This document shows, piece by piece, positions 17,356 to 26,577 of a stretch of 60,948 bases of DNA. Positions within the stretch are counted from its first letter, which is position 1. Each line of letters opens with the position of its first letter. The position numbers were made by a program, and so were the translations under genes. Source of the stretch: Rummeliibacillus sp. POC4 (lineage in GTDB: Bacteria; Bacillota; Bacilli; Bacillales_A; Planococcaceae); the NCBI RefSeq assembly GCF_003576525.1, contig NZ_QWUA01000022.1, positions 1-60,948 on the forward strand. The letters run 5' to 3'. Below the pieces are notes generated by a model. It did no database searches. It had not been told where the DNA came from and saw only the letters and a program-made list of their open reading frames with translations.

Positions 17356-17991
17356 TTATTTTTTGTCAAATTCTAAAAATAACATGTCTTCATTTGTTAT
17401 AATAGCTTGTCCATTTGTCATATTTGTAAGCCACTCGGTAAATGGAGTTTCTTCTTCTTTTGGAACAAAGACATAAAATTCGACATGATCTGCGTAATTT
17501 ATATCATTTAAAATATAGGAAGAATTTCGAATTTCATTTTCAAGTTTCCCTAACCAAACATACTCTACAGTTACCTTCATAAGATGATGAAGACGTCTTT
17601 CGACAACACCACTAGCATCAATTCCAGCAGTAGTTGCTTTTCCGTAGGCACGGACTAATCCTCCTGCTCCTAATTTAATGCCACCAAAGTAGCGTGTAAT
17701 AACAACTACTGTATCTTTTAAGTGTTGCTTCTTTAATACTTCTAAAATGGGAACGCCAGCTGTGCCACTTGGCTCACCATCATCGTTTGCTTTTTGAATT
17801 TGGTCATGTTCTCCGATTAAATAAGCTGAGCAATTGTGCGTAGCTGAATAGTGCTCTTTTTTTATAAATTGTATAAAATCAAGTGCCTCTTGTTCAGTTT
17901 CGACTCGTTTACAATTTGCGATAAATCTTGATTTTGAGATAATAATTTCACTGTTTCCAAGGGTTTTTAGTGTTAAATAATTTTTTCTCAT
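17356..17991 (-). CDS. yvyE: YigZ/IMPACT family protein (YvyE-like)
   Basis: A 211-residue cytoplasmic protein of the UPF0029/IMPACT family. The N-terminal domain (about 10-120) has EHYSATHNCSAYLIG, NDDGEPSGTAGVPILE and the RYFGGIKLGAGGLVRAYG block typical of the family; the C-terminal part is the DUF1949 ferredoxin-like domain. Eukaryotic IMPACT affects translation control; the bacterial role is unclear. ATG 17991 is preferred because AAGGAG lies 6-7 nt upstream; the reading frame stays open 20 codons further but without a site. In B. subtilis the yvyE gene also lies next to tagO and the degS-degU genes. Confidence 0.92.
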   Translation of the reverse strand: MRKNYLTLKTLGNSEIIISKSRFIANCKRVETEQEALDFIQFIKKEHYSATHNCSAYLIGEHDQIQKANDDGEPSGTAGVPILEVLKKQHLKDTVVVITRYFGGIKLGAGGLVRAYGKATTAGIDASGVVERRLHHLMKVTVEYVWLGKLENEIRNSSYILNDINYADHVEFYVFVPKEEETPFTEWLTNMTNGQAIITNEDMLFLEFDKK

Positions 17992-18182
17992 GGTAAACTC
18001 CTTCTTACTAGGTATTATATAATGAAACCTTTGACATCGTATTGACATCATAATTTAATAGTCTCAGGTCGGATAAATGATATAATAAATTTAGGGTCAC
18101 AGTAGTAAAGATATATTTTTGTGTATAATTTTAATAAGTATTATTTATTCTAAATGTAGCACAAAGTGTAAGGGTGATGTGA

Positions 18183-19349
18183 ATGATAAATGATAAAATT
18201 GATTTGAAATCATTAGATCTGATCTTCAATCGTATGGTAAAAACGATAGATGAATCAAAAAATGACATCTTTACGATTAGTGAGCAAAGTCGACGAACTT
18301 TTGATGAAATGAAATTAGAATTAGAGGAAGTTCGTTATAAAATAGAGAATTTAATATCTGAAAACGATGTATTAGAAGCTAAATCTAGACTTTCGAGACG
18401 ACGACTAGCTGAAGTATCCAAGAATTTCAAGATATTTTCAGAAGAAGAAATTCACAAAGTTTATGACCAAGCAAACCAAATACAAATTCGCTACTCTATT
18501 CTCCAAGCTGAAGAAAAACAACTGAGAGAAAAAAGAGACGATTTAGAAAGACGTATGAAAAGCTTACTTGATACAATTGAAAGAGCTGATCATTTAGTCA
18601 ATCAAGTGAATGTAGTTCTAAATTATCTAACTTTTGACCTTAAGCATATTGGCCCAGCACTTGAGAATGCTAAGATGAAAGAAGATTACACAATCAAAAT
18701 TATCGAAGCAACAGAAGAGGAAAGAAAGCGAATCTCAAGAGAAATACATGATGGCCCAGCACAAATGTTAGCCAATGTATTATTGAGAACTGATTTAATC
18801 AATCGTACTTATAAAGAAAGAGGCATTGAAGAAGCGCTTCAGGGAATATTAGAGTTAAAAGATATGGTTCGCGATGCTTTACATGAGGTCAGAAGAATTA
18901 TCTATGATTTGAGGCCTATGGCTTTAGACGACCTAGGTATTGTACCGACTTTAAAGAAATATTTAAAAACTGTTGAAGAATATAAACAAAATAGCAATGT
19001 ACATTTTAATTCGATTGGTGAGCCTATTCGCATAGGTACAAATTACGAAGTAGCAATCTTTAGATTGGTTCAAGAATGTGTTAACAACGCTATTAAACAC
19101 GGTAAATCCCATGATGTATGGGTGAAATTTGAGTGGCTTAAAGAACACGTCAATATTACTATTAAGGATAATGGTTCAGGATTCGATACTGATATTGTCA
19201 AAAGAAATTCGTTTGGTATTATAGGAATGCGTGAAAGAGTCGAACTGCTTAACGGAGAGATGAAGCTATCTTCAGTTAAAAACGAAGGCACCCACATTAC
19301 TTTTATAATCCCTATTGGACAACAAAAAAACTATAAAAAAACGAACTAA
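18183..19349 (+). CDS. degS: Sensor histidine kinase DegS
   Basis: A 388-residue soluble histidine kinase. There is no membrane segment; an N-terminal coiled-coil sensor region (about 1-170) leads into a HisKA_3 dimerisation domain with the phospho-acceptor His189 (SREIHDGPAQ), then an HATPase domain with N box (ECVNNAIKHGKS), G1 (DNGSGF) and G2 (GIIGMRERVELL). It phosphorylates DegU, encoded 17 nt downstream, to switch between motility, competence and secreted-enzyme production. The length and His position match B. subtilis DegS as I know it. Confidence 0.96.
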   Translation: MINDKIDLKSLDLIFNRMVKTIDESKNDIFTISEQSRRTFDEMKLELEEVRYKIENLISENDVLEAKSRLSRRRLAEVSKNFKIFSEEEIHKVYDQANQIQIRYSILQAEEKQLREKRDDLERRMKSLLDTIERADHLVNQVNVVLNYLTFDLKHIGPALENAKMKEDYTIKIIEATEEERKRISREIHDGPAQMLANVLLRTDLINRTYKERGIEEALQGILELKDMVRDALHEVRRIIYDLRPMALDDLGIVPTLKKYLKTVEEYKQNSNVHFNSIGEPIRIGTNYEVAIFRLVQECVNNAIKHGKSHDVWVKFEWLKEHVNITIKDNGSGFDTDIVKRNSFGIIGMRERVELLNGEMKLSSVKNEGTHITFIIPIGQQKNYKKTN

Positions 19350-19366
19350 TTTAGGAGGAAATTTTC

Positions 19367-20041
19367 ATGACGAAAATTGTTATTGTAGATGATCACCAAC
19401 TATTCCGTGAAGGAGTCAAAAGAATTTTAGATTTCGAAGATTCTTTTGATGTGGTAGCAGAAGGTGATGACGGTCAAGATGTTATCCGTCTTTATAATGA
19501 ATATCAACCAGATGTAGTATTAATGGATATTAATATGCCACAAAAAAATGGTGTGGAAGCTACTGCTGAACTTTTAGAAAAATACCCTGATGCAAAAGTA
19601 ATTATCCTTTCAATCCATGATGATGAATCTTATGTTTCACATGCATTGAAATCTGGCGCACTAGGCTATATGCTAAAAGAAATGGATGCAGATGAAATCG
19701 TAGAAGCTATTAAAATCGTGGCTGCTGGTGGTTCATACCTACATCCGAAAGTAACAAAAAATTTAGTTGCTGAATACCGTCGCCTAAGTGAACGTGAAAA
19801 TAAAGGCTCATTCCACCAAACAGAAATTCGTCGTCCATTCCACTTACTTACAAAGCGTGAATGTGAAGTACTTCAACTACTAACAGATGGTCAAAGTAAC
19901 CGAGCTATCGGTGAAACGCTATTCATTTCCGAAAAAACCGTTAAAAACCATGTATCAAGCATTCTTCAAAAAATGAATGTAAACGACCGTACACAAGCAG
20001 TTGTAACAGCTATTAAAAATGGTTGGGTAGAAGTTCGATAA
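19367..20041 (+). CDS. degU: Response regulator DegU
   Basis: A 224-residue NarL/LuxR-type regulator. The receiver domain (1-120) has the acidic pair Asp8-Asp9, phospho-acceptor Asp54 in LMDINMP, Ser101-region switch and Lys in MLKEMDADE; the LuxR helix-turn-helix (about 155-220) reads [12 protein letters not shown]...[13 protein letters not shown]. It is co-transcribed with degS (GGAGG 8 nt before the ATG) and should act on flagellar, competence and exoenzyme promoters. It is two residues shorter at the N-terminus than the B. subtilis protein, so the acceptor is 54, not 56. Confidence 0.96.
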   Translation: MTKIVIVDDHQLFREGVKRILDFEDSFDVVAEGDDGQDVIRLYNEYQPDVVLMDINMPQKNGVEATAELLEKYPDAKVIILSIHDDESYVSHALKSGALGYMLKEMDADEIVEAIKIVAAGGSYLHPKVTKNLVAEYRRLSERENKGSFHQTEIRRPFHLLTKRECEVLQLLTDGQSNRAIGETLFISEKTVKNHVSSILQKMNVNDRTQAVVTAIKNGWVEVR

Positions 20042-20059
20042 TTTTATTTATATCTTGAT

Positions 20060-20104
20060 AAGGCTAGAGTAACTGGAATTATAACCGTTGCTCTAGCTTT
20101 TTTA
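20060..20104 (+). terminator. Rho-independent terminator of degSU
   Basis: Stem AAGGCTAGAG..AAC / GTT..CTCTAGCTT with a run of T, about 20 nt past the degU stop. Confidence 0.85.
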
Positions 20105-20401
20105 CTTTTTATACAGTGGAAAACTATTGTGAACGTTTTTAATTTGATCAGCTCTGATAAACTAAGTTTGTTGATCTTATTCAAAACTCAATATTTTTTT
20201 ACATATTTCTGTCGCTTTTCCACTTTCAATGACATACAAATACATTCTGGATTATACTAATTGTAGAATGAGTTGAAAATAGTATCCAATAATATACATA
20301 GAAACTTATTTCTTTCTATTACGTCTAAAAAATGAATAGATATTATGAATTATAATAATTATGGGTATTCTAGTTCCAAAGAGAATGTAGGAGGGTATTG
20401 A
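20105..20401. other. Intergenic, promoter region of the lipoprotein gene
   Basis: AT-rich spacer of about 300 bp. GGAGGG precedes the next start codon. I see no RNA gene or convincing operator. Confidence 0.5.
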
Positions 20402-21082
20402 ATGATTTTCAAAAAGATAGCATTGATTGGAGTATGTGCCTTAATGCTTACAGCTTGTGGAAACAACGACAATAGTGCTAAAGATAACAACTCTGGCTCT
20501 GCAAAAGATACTGATTATTCATCACAAAATAATTCCATCAATCATGGAATCACAGATACAAAACAAGATTCAACAACAAATAAAAGCGAAGAACAAACGA
20601 ATTCTGATTCATCTAGTGCTGACAAAAATGATCAAGCAACAACGGATGCTACTACAACTGATGATGAAAAAGTTGGTTTCGAATTAAACTCGGATGGTAA
20701 AGTAGACGAAGCAAAATCAGTCCCAGCTGATGAAAAGAAAGCAATCTTAGCAGTTTTTGACGAATATATTAATTCTTTTAATGATAAGGACATCAATCGT
20801 TATGGAAAAACTTTATCAAAAAATCCAAAAGGCTTTAACTATGATGAAGAAATTGATTATACCAAACAAGCCTTTAAGGATTACGATGTTAAAAGAACAG
20901 CCAAAAATGTAACATTGAAAAAATATAAAGAAAATTATGCTGAAGTTTTTGCGAATATAAAAACAACAGTGAAGCAAGATGACCAAACATTTACTCAACC
21001 TTTAAACCAAGTTACAGTGATGGCGAAGGAAAATGGTAAATGGGGAATTTCAGCAGTGTACGTAATGGGCACAAAAGAATAA
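20402..21082 (+). CDS. Lipoprotein with C-terminal NTF2-like domain
   Basis: A 226-residue exported protein with a lipobox (LMLTAC, Cys19) for acylation and anchoring to the outer face of the membrane. Residues about 20-90 are a Ser/Asn/Asp-rich disordered linker. Residues about 105-226 form one compact domain (KAILAVFDEYINSFND ... NGKWGISAVYVMG) with the helix-plus-sheet pattern of SnoaL/NTF2-like folds. The domain carries no recognisable catalytic set. Function unknown; it may be a ligand-binding or protein-interaction module. Single-gene unit between degSU and degV, with its own terminator. Confidence 0.8.
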   Translation: MIFKKIALIGVCALMLTACGNNDNSAKDNNSGSAKDTDYSSQNNSINHGITDTKQDSTTNKSEEQTNSDSSSADKNDQATTDATTTDDEKVGFELNSDGKVDEAKSVPADEKKAILAVFDEYINSFNDKDINRYGKTLSKNPKGFNYDEEIDYTKQAFKDYDVKRTAKNVTLKKYKENYAEVFANIKTTVKQDDQTFTQPLNQVTVMAKENGKWGISAVYVMGTKE

Positions 21083-21092
21083 GTGACTACTC

Positions 21093-21129
21093 ATGGAATG
21101 TAGAGGTTTCTCCTTTGCATTCCATTTTT
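21093..21129 (+). terminator. Rho-independent terminator of the lipoprotein gene
   Basis: ATGGAATG and CATTCCAT arms with inner AGAGG/TCCTT pairing, followed by TTTTG. Confidence 0.75.
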
Positions 21130-21275
21130 GTAGCTATAATAGATATATTTATACAATGAAAATATGTTTTACATATTTGACTTATAGAACAAAATCAGTA
21201 ACACTTATAATCTAGGGATATTTTTCATTTAACATTCATAGCGATATATTATAAAATGTAAAACTAGGTAGGAGA

Positions 21276-22127
21276 GTGGATGAAATGACAACAGCAATTG
21301 TAACAGATAGCACAGCCTATTTGTCCCAAGCTGAACAAGAAAAATATAATATTCACGTAGTACCGCTTAGTGTGATTTTTGATCAAGAAACATTTGCAGA
21401 AGGCGTTGATATAGACGTTGCTACTTTTTATGACAAAGTTCGAGAAGCAAAAGAACTTCCAAAGACTTCGCAACCACCGATAGGCGAATTTGTCTCTTTG
21501 TTTGAAAAGCTAGCAAATGACTATGACGAAGTAGTAACAATTCACTTATCTAGTGGCATTAGTGGTACATACCAAGGAGCAGTTCAAGCAGGAGAGTTGG
21601 TTGAAGGCCTCGATGTATACGGATTCGATAGTGAAATTGCTTGCGGCCCACAAGGTTTTTACGCTATTGAAGCAGCGAAAATGGCGCAACAAGGTGCTTC
21701 AGCTAAAGACATCATAGCAAAGTTAAAAGAGATGAAACAATCTATGCATGGATACTTTATGGTGGATGATCTATCACATTTGCAACGCGGAGGAAGACTT
21801 TCAGCCGCTTCTGCATTAATCGGAGGATTACTACAAGTTAAACCAATCCTGCATTTCAAAGACAAAGTGATTGTTCCTTTTGAAAAAATTCGTACACGCA
21901 AAAAAGCATTACGTCGAGTAGAAGATCTACTTGGCGAAGATGTTGCCGTTCATCCCGACATCGAAGCAGTCGTGATCCACGCCAATTGCGAAGCAGAAGG
22001 ACAAGCATGGTTTGACACACTACAAGCAAAATACCCATCCGTCCATTTCAAACAAAGTTACTTTGGTCCGGTAATCGGCACCCACTTAGGTGAAGGCTCA
22101 CTTGGACTTGGATGGTATAGAAAATAA
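21276..22127 (+). CDS. DegV family fatty acid-binding protein
   Basis: A 283-residue cytoplasmic protein. DegV proteins bind a fatty acid and, as FakB subunits, present it to the kinase FakA. Visible marks: AIVTDSTAYL at the N-terminus, the TSQPPIGEF motif, HLSSGISGTYQGA, DDLSHLQRGGRLSAASALIGGLL and the C-terminal GPVIGTHLGEGSLGL. The fakA partner is not in the window. A second ATG at 21285 fits equally well, since AGGAG lies 5 nt before the first and 10 nt before the second. Located directly after degSU and the lipoprotein, as in related genomes where the family name arose. Confidence 0.92.
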   Translation: MDEMTTAIVTDSTAYLSQAEQEKYNIHVVPLSVIFDQETFAEGVDIDVATFYDKVREAKELPKTSQPPIGEFVSLFEKLANDYDEVVTIHLSSGISGTYQGAVQAGELVEGLDVYGFDSEIACGPQGFYAIEAAKMAQQGASAKDIIAKLKEMKQSMHGYFMVDDLSHLQRGGRLSAASALIGGLLQVKPILHFKDKVIVPFEKIRTRKKALRRVEDLLGEDVAVHPDIEAVVIHANCEAEGQAWFDTLQAKYPSVHFKQSYFGPVIGTHLGEGSLGLGWYRK

Positions 22128-22134
22128 AGTACAC

Positions 22135-22178
22135 AAAAAGTCGAAATTGCATGACGCAATTTCGGCTTTTTGTTTTTA
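22135..22178 (+). terminator. Rho-independent terminator of degV
   Basis: AAAAAGTCGAAATTGC / GCAATTTCGGCTTTTT stem followed by GTTTTT. Confidence 0.88.
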
Positions 22179-22250
22179 GAGGGGGGATTACAAGTCTAAA
22201 TACTTTCATCTTTATAAAGCATTTTAGTACTAGAAGAGGTTGAAGCTGAT

Positions 22251-22530
22251 GAGTTGTGCAAAAGGGAGCCTGAGTTGTGCAAAAGGAGTCATGGGATGTG
22301 CAAAAAGAGATGAGTTGTGCAAAAGGAAGCTTGAGTTGTGCAAAAGGAAGCCTGAGTTGTGCAAAAGGAGTCATGGGATGTGCAAAAAGAGATGAGTTGT
22401 GCAAAAGGAAGCTTGAGTTGTGCAAAAGGAAGCTTGAGTTGTGCAAAAGGAAGCCTGAGTTGTGCAAAAGGAGTCATGAGTTGTGCAAAAGGAGTTGTGA
22501 GTTGTGCAAAAAGGAGTCCCGAGTTGCGCT
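22251..22530 (+). repeat. 21-nt periodic array, GAGTTGTGCAAAAGG family, copy 1
   Basis: About 14 units start at 22251, 22272, 22293, 22312, 22333, 22354, 22375, 22394, 22415, 22436, 22457, 22478, 22499 and 22521. Spacing is 21 nt except two 19-nt units and a final 22. An internal block of about 82 nt (from the variant core GGGATGTGC) is duplicated at 22293 and 22375. It fills most of the gap between the degV terminator and comFA. The peptide frames it opens are artefacts of the period being divisible by three. Confidence 0.93.
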
Positions 22531-22692
22531 AAAGCTCCAGCGCCAAAATAAACAATTCCACAAATTATGGCAAACAATCTACAAATTCTACCCCCATCCA
22601 TAATGTAAAAATAAATAACCCTCTCCCTCTTGAAATCCCCAAAAAATCCTTATAAAATATACCCAATCCAACCCCAGAATTGGAGGAAACTA

Positions 22693-24156
22693 TTGCGTTT
22701 TAAACTCAATAAATCAAAAATAGCCCATAAACTATTCTCCCCAAACAATTTTATAAATGCTCAATTACGCGATTTTTTAATAGGCCGACTATGGCTTCGT
22801 GAGCATACGCCTTTTCAGCAAAAAACAATAGAACAACATATTCAAATGGGTCTTATACAGATAATCCCCGGTGTACAACCAATCTCAACGTCCAAAAAAC
22901 TATTCTCAAAAAATAATTGGAGATGTAATCGATGCAGAAACGAAGATCCTGAGTTTTTCGCATCTTTTAATTGTGCTAAATGCGAACAAATCTGTGTCTA
23001 CTGTCGGCATTGTATTAATATGGGAAGGGTAAGTAGTTGTACAGAGTTAATAAAATGGATAGGACCACCACGAAAAATTCAATTACCTTATGAACCAAAA
23101 GTGAATCTTTCGCATCTATTTCAATGGAATGGGACTTTCACACCTCAACAAAAAAGGGCTTCAGAAGAACTTGTTGATAGTGTTAAGAAGAACCAATCCC
23201 ATTTGGTACATGCAGTTTGTGGAGCAGGTAAAACGGAGATTCTGTTTCCTGCTATTGCAGAATGCCTGATGCAAAACAAGCGTGTTTGTGTTGCAACACC
23301 GAGAACTGACGTAGTACTTGAATTGGCACCACGAATTCAAAAAGTATTTCCGAATACTTTTGTACAAGCACTTTACGGAGGAGCAACAGTTGAACATCGT
23401 TATTCTCCCCTAATAATTGCAACAACACATCAACTATACCGTTTTGAAGAGGCATTTGATGTGGTTATAGTCGATGAAGCTGATGCTTTCCCTTATACAT
23501 TCGATGAAACATTACAGCAAGCGGTCCAAAAAGCAAAGAAACCCGATTCGCCTATTTTATTTGTTACAGCGACGCCTTCAGATGAACTTAAAGATAAGGT
23601 GAAAAAGTTGAAAGGTGGTTATTCCTTTATACCAAGAAGATATCATACGCATCCACTCCCAGTACCGCGCTTTGACACACTCTTTAACTATCAAAAGCAA
23701 ATTGCGAAAGGGAAAATACCGAGGAAACTGCTAGAATGGACAACCACTAGATTGAAGAATGATGAACCTTTTCTCATATTTTTTCCAACGATTGAATTAA
23801 TGGAAAAGGCCGTACCACTTTTTCAAAAATTACATCTGAAAATTGAAGCTGTACATGCAGAAGATTCTAATCGTAAAGAAAAGGTACTTGCATTGCGTAA
23901 GAAAAGCGTGCCGGGATTGCTTACAACAACCATTTTAGAAAGAGGGATTACCATTCCGAAGGTACAGGTTGCTGTTGTAGGAGCGGAAAGTGGTATTTTT
24001 ACCTCGAGTGCCCTGATCCAGATTGGTGGGCGAGTTGGGAGGTCTGCAGATCATCCTACTGGTGATTTGGTCTTTTTCCATCATGGGATAACACTCGAAA
24101 TGGATGATGCACGGAAAGAAATTATAAGGCTGAACAATATGGAGGTGTTATCGTAA
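22693..24156 (+). CDS. comFA: ComFA, late competence DNA helicase
   Basis: A 487-residue ATP-dependent translocase that helps pull transforming single-stranded DNA into the cell through ComEC. It has an N-terminal zinc-finger region with Cys78, Cys81, Cys94, Cys97, Cys101, Cys104 and Cys107, then two RecA-like domains: Walker A CGAGKTE (Lys180), DEAD box VDEAD (261-264), VTATPS, and domain 2 with TTTILERGITIP and QIGGRVGRSADHP. TTG 22693 is chosen because GGAGG lies 6 nt before it; the frame is open 21 codons further upstream without a site. It overlaps comFC by one base (TAATG). No comFB lies between them. Confidence 0.93.
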   Translation: MRFKLNKSKIAHKLFSPNNFINAQLRDFLIGRLWLREHTPFQQKTIEQHIQMGLIQIIPGVQPISTSKKLFSKNNWRCNRCRNEDPEFFASFNCAKCEQICVYCRHCINMGRVSSCTELIKWIGPPRKIQLPYEPKVNLSHLFQWNGTFTPQQKRASEELVDSVKKNQSHLVHAVCGAGKTEILFPAIAECLMQNKRVCVATPRTDVVLELAPRIQKVFPNTFVQALYGGATVEHRYSPLIIATTHQLYRFEEAFDVVIVDEADAFPYTFDETLQQAVQKAKKPDSPILFVTATPSDELKDKVKKLKGGYSFIPRRYHTHPLPVPRFDTLFNYQKQIAKGKIPRKLLEWTTTRLKNDEPFLIFFPTIELMEKAVPLFQKLHLKIEAVHAEDSNRKEKVLALRKKSVPGLLTTTILERGITIPKVQVAVVGAESGIFTSSALIQIGGRVGRSADHPTGDLVFFHHGITLEMDDARKEIIRLNNMEVLS

Positions 24157-24782
24157 TGCACATTAACCCCCCTCCAAAAAGAACAACCCATTGCTACTTA
24201 TGTGCTGCACCATTACATCACAAAATTACCTGGCGTAAACTATTAACACCTACAAGAGAACCTGCTATTTGCGAAAAATGCCACCAAAAATTTGAACCAG
24301 TTGCTCCCGAACAGCAAAAATACAAAGATGTCACTGCGTTATATCACTATAATGAGCCAATGAAAGATTTCCTACATCAATATAAGTTTCTAAAAGATGT
24401 CGTACTATCTGAAGTGTTCCGTGAAGAAATTCATCAACATCTAAAAGATGAACAAACTATTATAGTCCCAATACCAATGCATCCAGAAAAACAAAAAGAA
24501 AGAACGTTTGCGCATATTGATGAACTATTAAATGCAGCCGGTATTCCATTTACACATTTACTTGAAAAAATATCACCTATCACCCAATCGAGTAAAACAA
24601 AAACAGAAAGAGAACAATCAGATCAGCTATTCAGACTAAAAGTCCATGAAGCAATCAAACCTACACACTATATCCTTGTGGATGATATTGTCACAACTGG
24701 CACTACGCTACAGCATGCAAAATCATTATTAATAGAAGCAGGCGCAGAAAAAGTCACAGCACTTACACTAATTCAAGGATAA
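24156..24782 (+). CDS. comFC: ComFC, phosphoribosyltransferase-like competence protein
   Basis: A 208-residue protein with an N-terminal zinc-binding module (CYLCAAPL and CEKCHQKF) and a type I phosphoribosyltransferase domain with the PRPP loop ILVDDIVTTGTTL (about 167-179). It is needed for DNA uptake together with ComFA; the biochemical reaction is not established. The ATG overlaps the comFA stop, so the two are translationally coupled. ComK, the regulator that switches on this operon in B. subtilis, is encoded at 54526. I do not see a convincing pair of ComK boxes upstream of comFA. Confidence 0.93.
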   Translation: MHINPPPKRTTHCYLCAAPLHHKITWRKLLTPTREPAICEKCHQKFEPVAPEQQKYKDVTALYHYNEPMKDFLHQYKFLKDVVLSEVFREEIHQHLKDEQTIIVPIPMHPEKQKERTFAHIDELLNAAGIPFTHLLEKISPITQSSKTKTEREQSDQLFRLKVHEAIKPTHYILVDDIVTTGTTLQHAKSLLIEAGAEKVTALTLIQG

Positions 24783-24946
24783 GCAAATGGCTTTTTATCA
24801 AACGAATCTAGCATCATTTACTCAAGTACCCAAAACTCTAATAATTTGTTATGATGTATTCGTAATCAATCTTCAGAATAAAATATTCAAAAACAATGTC
24901 GACAATATAAATAGATACAGTTAGATCTACAATAGGAGGAATAGTT

Positions 24947-25363
24947 ATGGGGGAATTACGAGATTGTCCAAAATGTGGAGATTTCTTTAATTACACTGGA
25001 GTTAGAGAGATTTGTCCAAAATGTGCAATGTCAGAGGAAAAAATGTATGAAGAAGTGTATCGCTTTTTACGTAAAAGAGAAAATCGTGCTGCTACAGTTG
25101 ATCGAATTGTAGAAGCTACTGGTGTAGAAAGAGAACTTTTATATAAATGGGTTAAGAAAAATCGGTTACAGCAAGCATTGTTTCCAAACTTAGGATATCC
25201 ATGTGATAATTGTGGGCGTTTAACATCAAAAGGAAAGCTTTGTGATGATTGCGCAAGTGAATTGAAATCAGAATTAAATAAATTCGAAGCTGCGCGAGAA
25301 TTCAGAAGAAGTGTTGAAGAAAATTCGAGGGCTACGTATTTGGCAGAGCGGAAAAAAAAGTAA
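24947..25363 (+). CDS. yvyF: YvyF, flagellar operon protein (TIGR03826-like)
   Basis: A 138-residue cytoplasmic protein. It has an N-terminal zinc ribbon (CPKCGDFF...CPKC, about residues 7-28), a helix-turn-helix-like core with RELLYKWVKKNRL, a second knuckle (CDNCGRLTSKGKLCDDC) and a helical basic tail. It is the usual first gene before flgM in Bacillales and probably a regulator, although its mechanism is not known. AGGAGG precedes the ATG. A shorter paralogue lacking the first ribbon is at 8437. Its own terminator separates it from flgM. Confidence 0.9.
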   Translation: MGELRDCPKCGDFFNYTGVREICPKCAMSEEKMYEEVYRFLRKRENRAATVDRIVEATGVERELLYKWVKKNRLQQALFPNLGYPCDNCGRLTSKGKLCDDCASELKSELNKFEAAREFRRSVEENSRATYLAERKKK

Positions 25364-25374
25364 AATTAAAAAGT

Positions 25375-25413
25375 AAGAGCTAACGAAAGGAAATTATTTT
25401 GTTGGCTCTTTTA
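25375..25413 (+). terminator. Rho-independent terminator of yvyF
   Basis: AAGAGCTAAC / GTTGGCTCTTTT stem with a T tail, just after the yvyF stop. It implies flgM starts from its own promoter. Confidence 0.75.
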
Positions 25414-25584
25414 TATTAGAGTAAAATTATTCCACTTACAAAAATCTATGCTCCTTCATAAAAATATGTCTAACTTCACAAGTAAATCCTAATGCTTTAT
25501 AATCACTCTTTAAATAATGGAGGAAAATAGCACTACAACTATTTTAAAATGATAGGTTGTCTTTCGCTATTTATGTAAAAGTAC

Positions 25585-25611
25585 TTAATTTCAAGTAAAC
25601 TCAACCGAAAT
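25585..25611 (+). promoter_or_regulatory. Putative sigma-D promoter of flgM
   Basis: TTAA, 16-nt spacer, CCGAAAT. Each box has one mismatch to the sigma-D pattern TAAA-N15/16-CCGATAT. It lies 40 nt before the flgM start, and the spacer length equals that of the flagellin promoter at 32769. Confidence 0.4.
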
Positions 25612-25650
25612 AACATGTAGACAATGAAAATTGAGAGGGGGCTCTTAAAA

Positions 25651-25914
25651 ATGAAAATCTATAATTACGGTGTGAATAAGGTAAACCCTTATCAAAATCA
25701 ATCTGTAAAAACGGAGCAAGTTAAGAAAAGTACATTTAAAGTAACAGATCAATTAGAAATTTCTTCAGCTGCGAAGGATTTGCAAGGTATTAAAAGTTAT
25801 GCTGATGAGCGAGCAGAACGCGTTCAACAACTAAAAGAGCAGATACAAACTGGTAATTATCAAGTAGATGCAAAACAACTTGCATCCGATATTCTGAAAT
25901 ATTATCGCAAATAA
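25651..25914 (+). CDS. flgM: FlgM, anti-sigma-D (sigma-28) factor
   Basis: An 87-residue protein that holds sigma-D inactive until it is exported or otherwise removed after hook completion. The N-terminus is disordered-looking and polar (KIYNYGVNKVNPYQN), followed by DQLEISSAAKDLQ and the helical sigma-binding C-terminus (AERVQQLKEQIQTGNYQVDAKQLASDILKYY), which is typical of FlgM. ATG 25651 follows GAGGGGG at about 8 nt; the in-frame ATG at 25624 precedes that site. flgN follows after 15 nt. Confidence 0.95.
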   Translation: MKIYNYGVNKVNPYQNQSVKTEQVKKSTFKVTDQLEISSAAKDLQGIKSYADERAERVQQLKEQIQTGNYQVDAKQLASDILKYYRK

Positions 25915-25929
25915 AAAGGAGCTTGAAAA

Positions 25930-26424
25930 ATGGCCATTGACCCACTATTAACTATTTTGGATAAACTTGAAAAAATGCATAAGAGTCTTCTCAAACTGGC
26001 TTATCACAAAACCGAATTGATTAAAGTTGGGGATATGGAAGGACTCGATCAGATGCTGAAAAGTGAGCAAGCGCACGTAGCTGCCATTTCACAACTCGAG
26101 CAACAGCGCCAGAAAGTGGTAACGGAATACCTAGGAGCAAAGGGGATTGCTCTCTCTGGTCAAGCTACTGTTGCTGATGTAATGGAAGCAGCTGATACGC
26201 CACAAGAAAAAGATAAACTAGATGAAGTAAGAAAAAGGCTATTGCTGACGATCAAAACCTTAAAAAAACAAAACGATTTAAATCAGAAACTAATTTTTCA
26301 ATCGCTCCAATTCGTGAACATGACATTGGACTTACTAAGACCACAACCTGAACAGATTAATTATTCTAAAACTGAGGTGCGTGGCAGTAACATGGCAAAA
26401 GTGCATTTCGATTCGCAAGCTTAA
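25930..26424 (+). CDS. flgN: FlgN, chaperone for hook-filament junction proteins
   Basis: A 164-residue, almost entirely helical coiled-coil protein (LLTILDKLEKMHKSLLKLAY; DEVRKRLLLTIKTLKKQN). FlgN proteins keep FlgK and FlgL soluble for export. The assignment rests on helical pattern, length and position between flgM and flgK rather than on a single motif. GGAG lies 7 nt before the ATG. A terminator follows, so flgK seems to be a separate unit. Confidence 0.88.
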   Translation: MAIDPLLTILDKLEKMHKSLLKLAYHKTELIKVGDMEGLDQMLKSEQAHVAAISQLEQQRQKVVTEYLGAKGIALSGQATVADVMEAADTPQEKDKLDEVRKRLLLTIKTLKKQNDLNQKLIFQSLQFVNMTLDLLRPQPEQINYSKTEVRGSNMAKVHFDSQA

Positions 26425-26450
26425 CACCTCATTCTAGAGGTGTTTTTTTC
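26422..26450 (+). terminator. Rho-independent terminator of flgMN
   Basis: AACACCTC / GAGGTGTT stem, 6-nt loop, TTTTT tail; it overlaps the flgN stop codon. Confidence 0.85.
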
Positions 26451-26577
26451 TGAAATAAATATTGGACTGTTAATAATTGCCGATAGCTCCTTCAAAAAAG
26501 ATAAATACATCCGATTAAAAGAATATATATAAACGAAATAAAACCGCTCTTAGTAGCTAAATATAGGAGGTAAAAGA

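Noticed and set aside
22251-22530. CRISPR array
   Set aside because: Units are only about 21 nt, spacers are 6-10 nt, similar to each other and of no unique character; no cas genes in the window.
22048-22603. Open frames on both strands encoding peptides rich in repeated Cys/Lys or Phe/Thr units
   Set aside because: They run through the 21-nt array; because 21 is divisible by three, any stop-free unit gives a long open frame. No ribosome sites and no conserved protein character.
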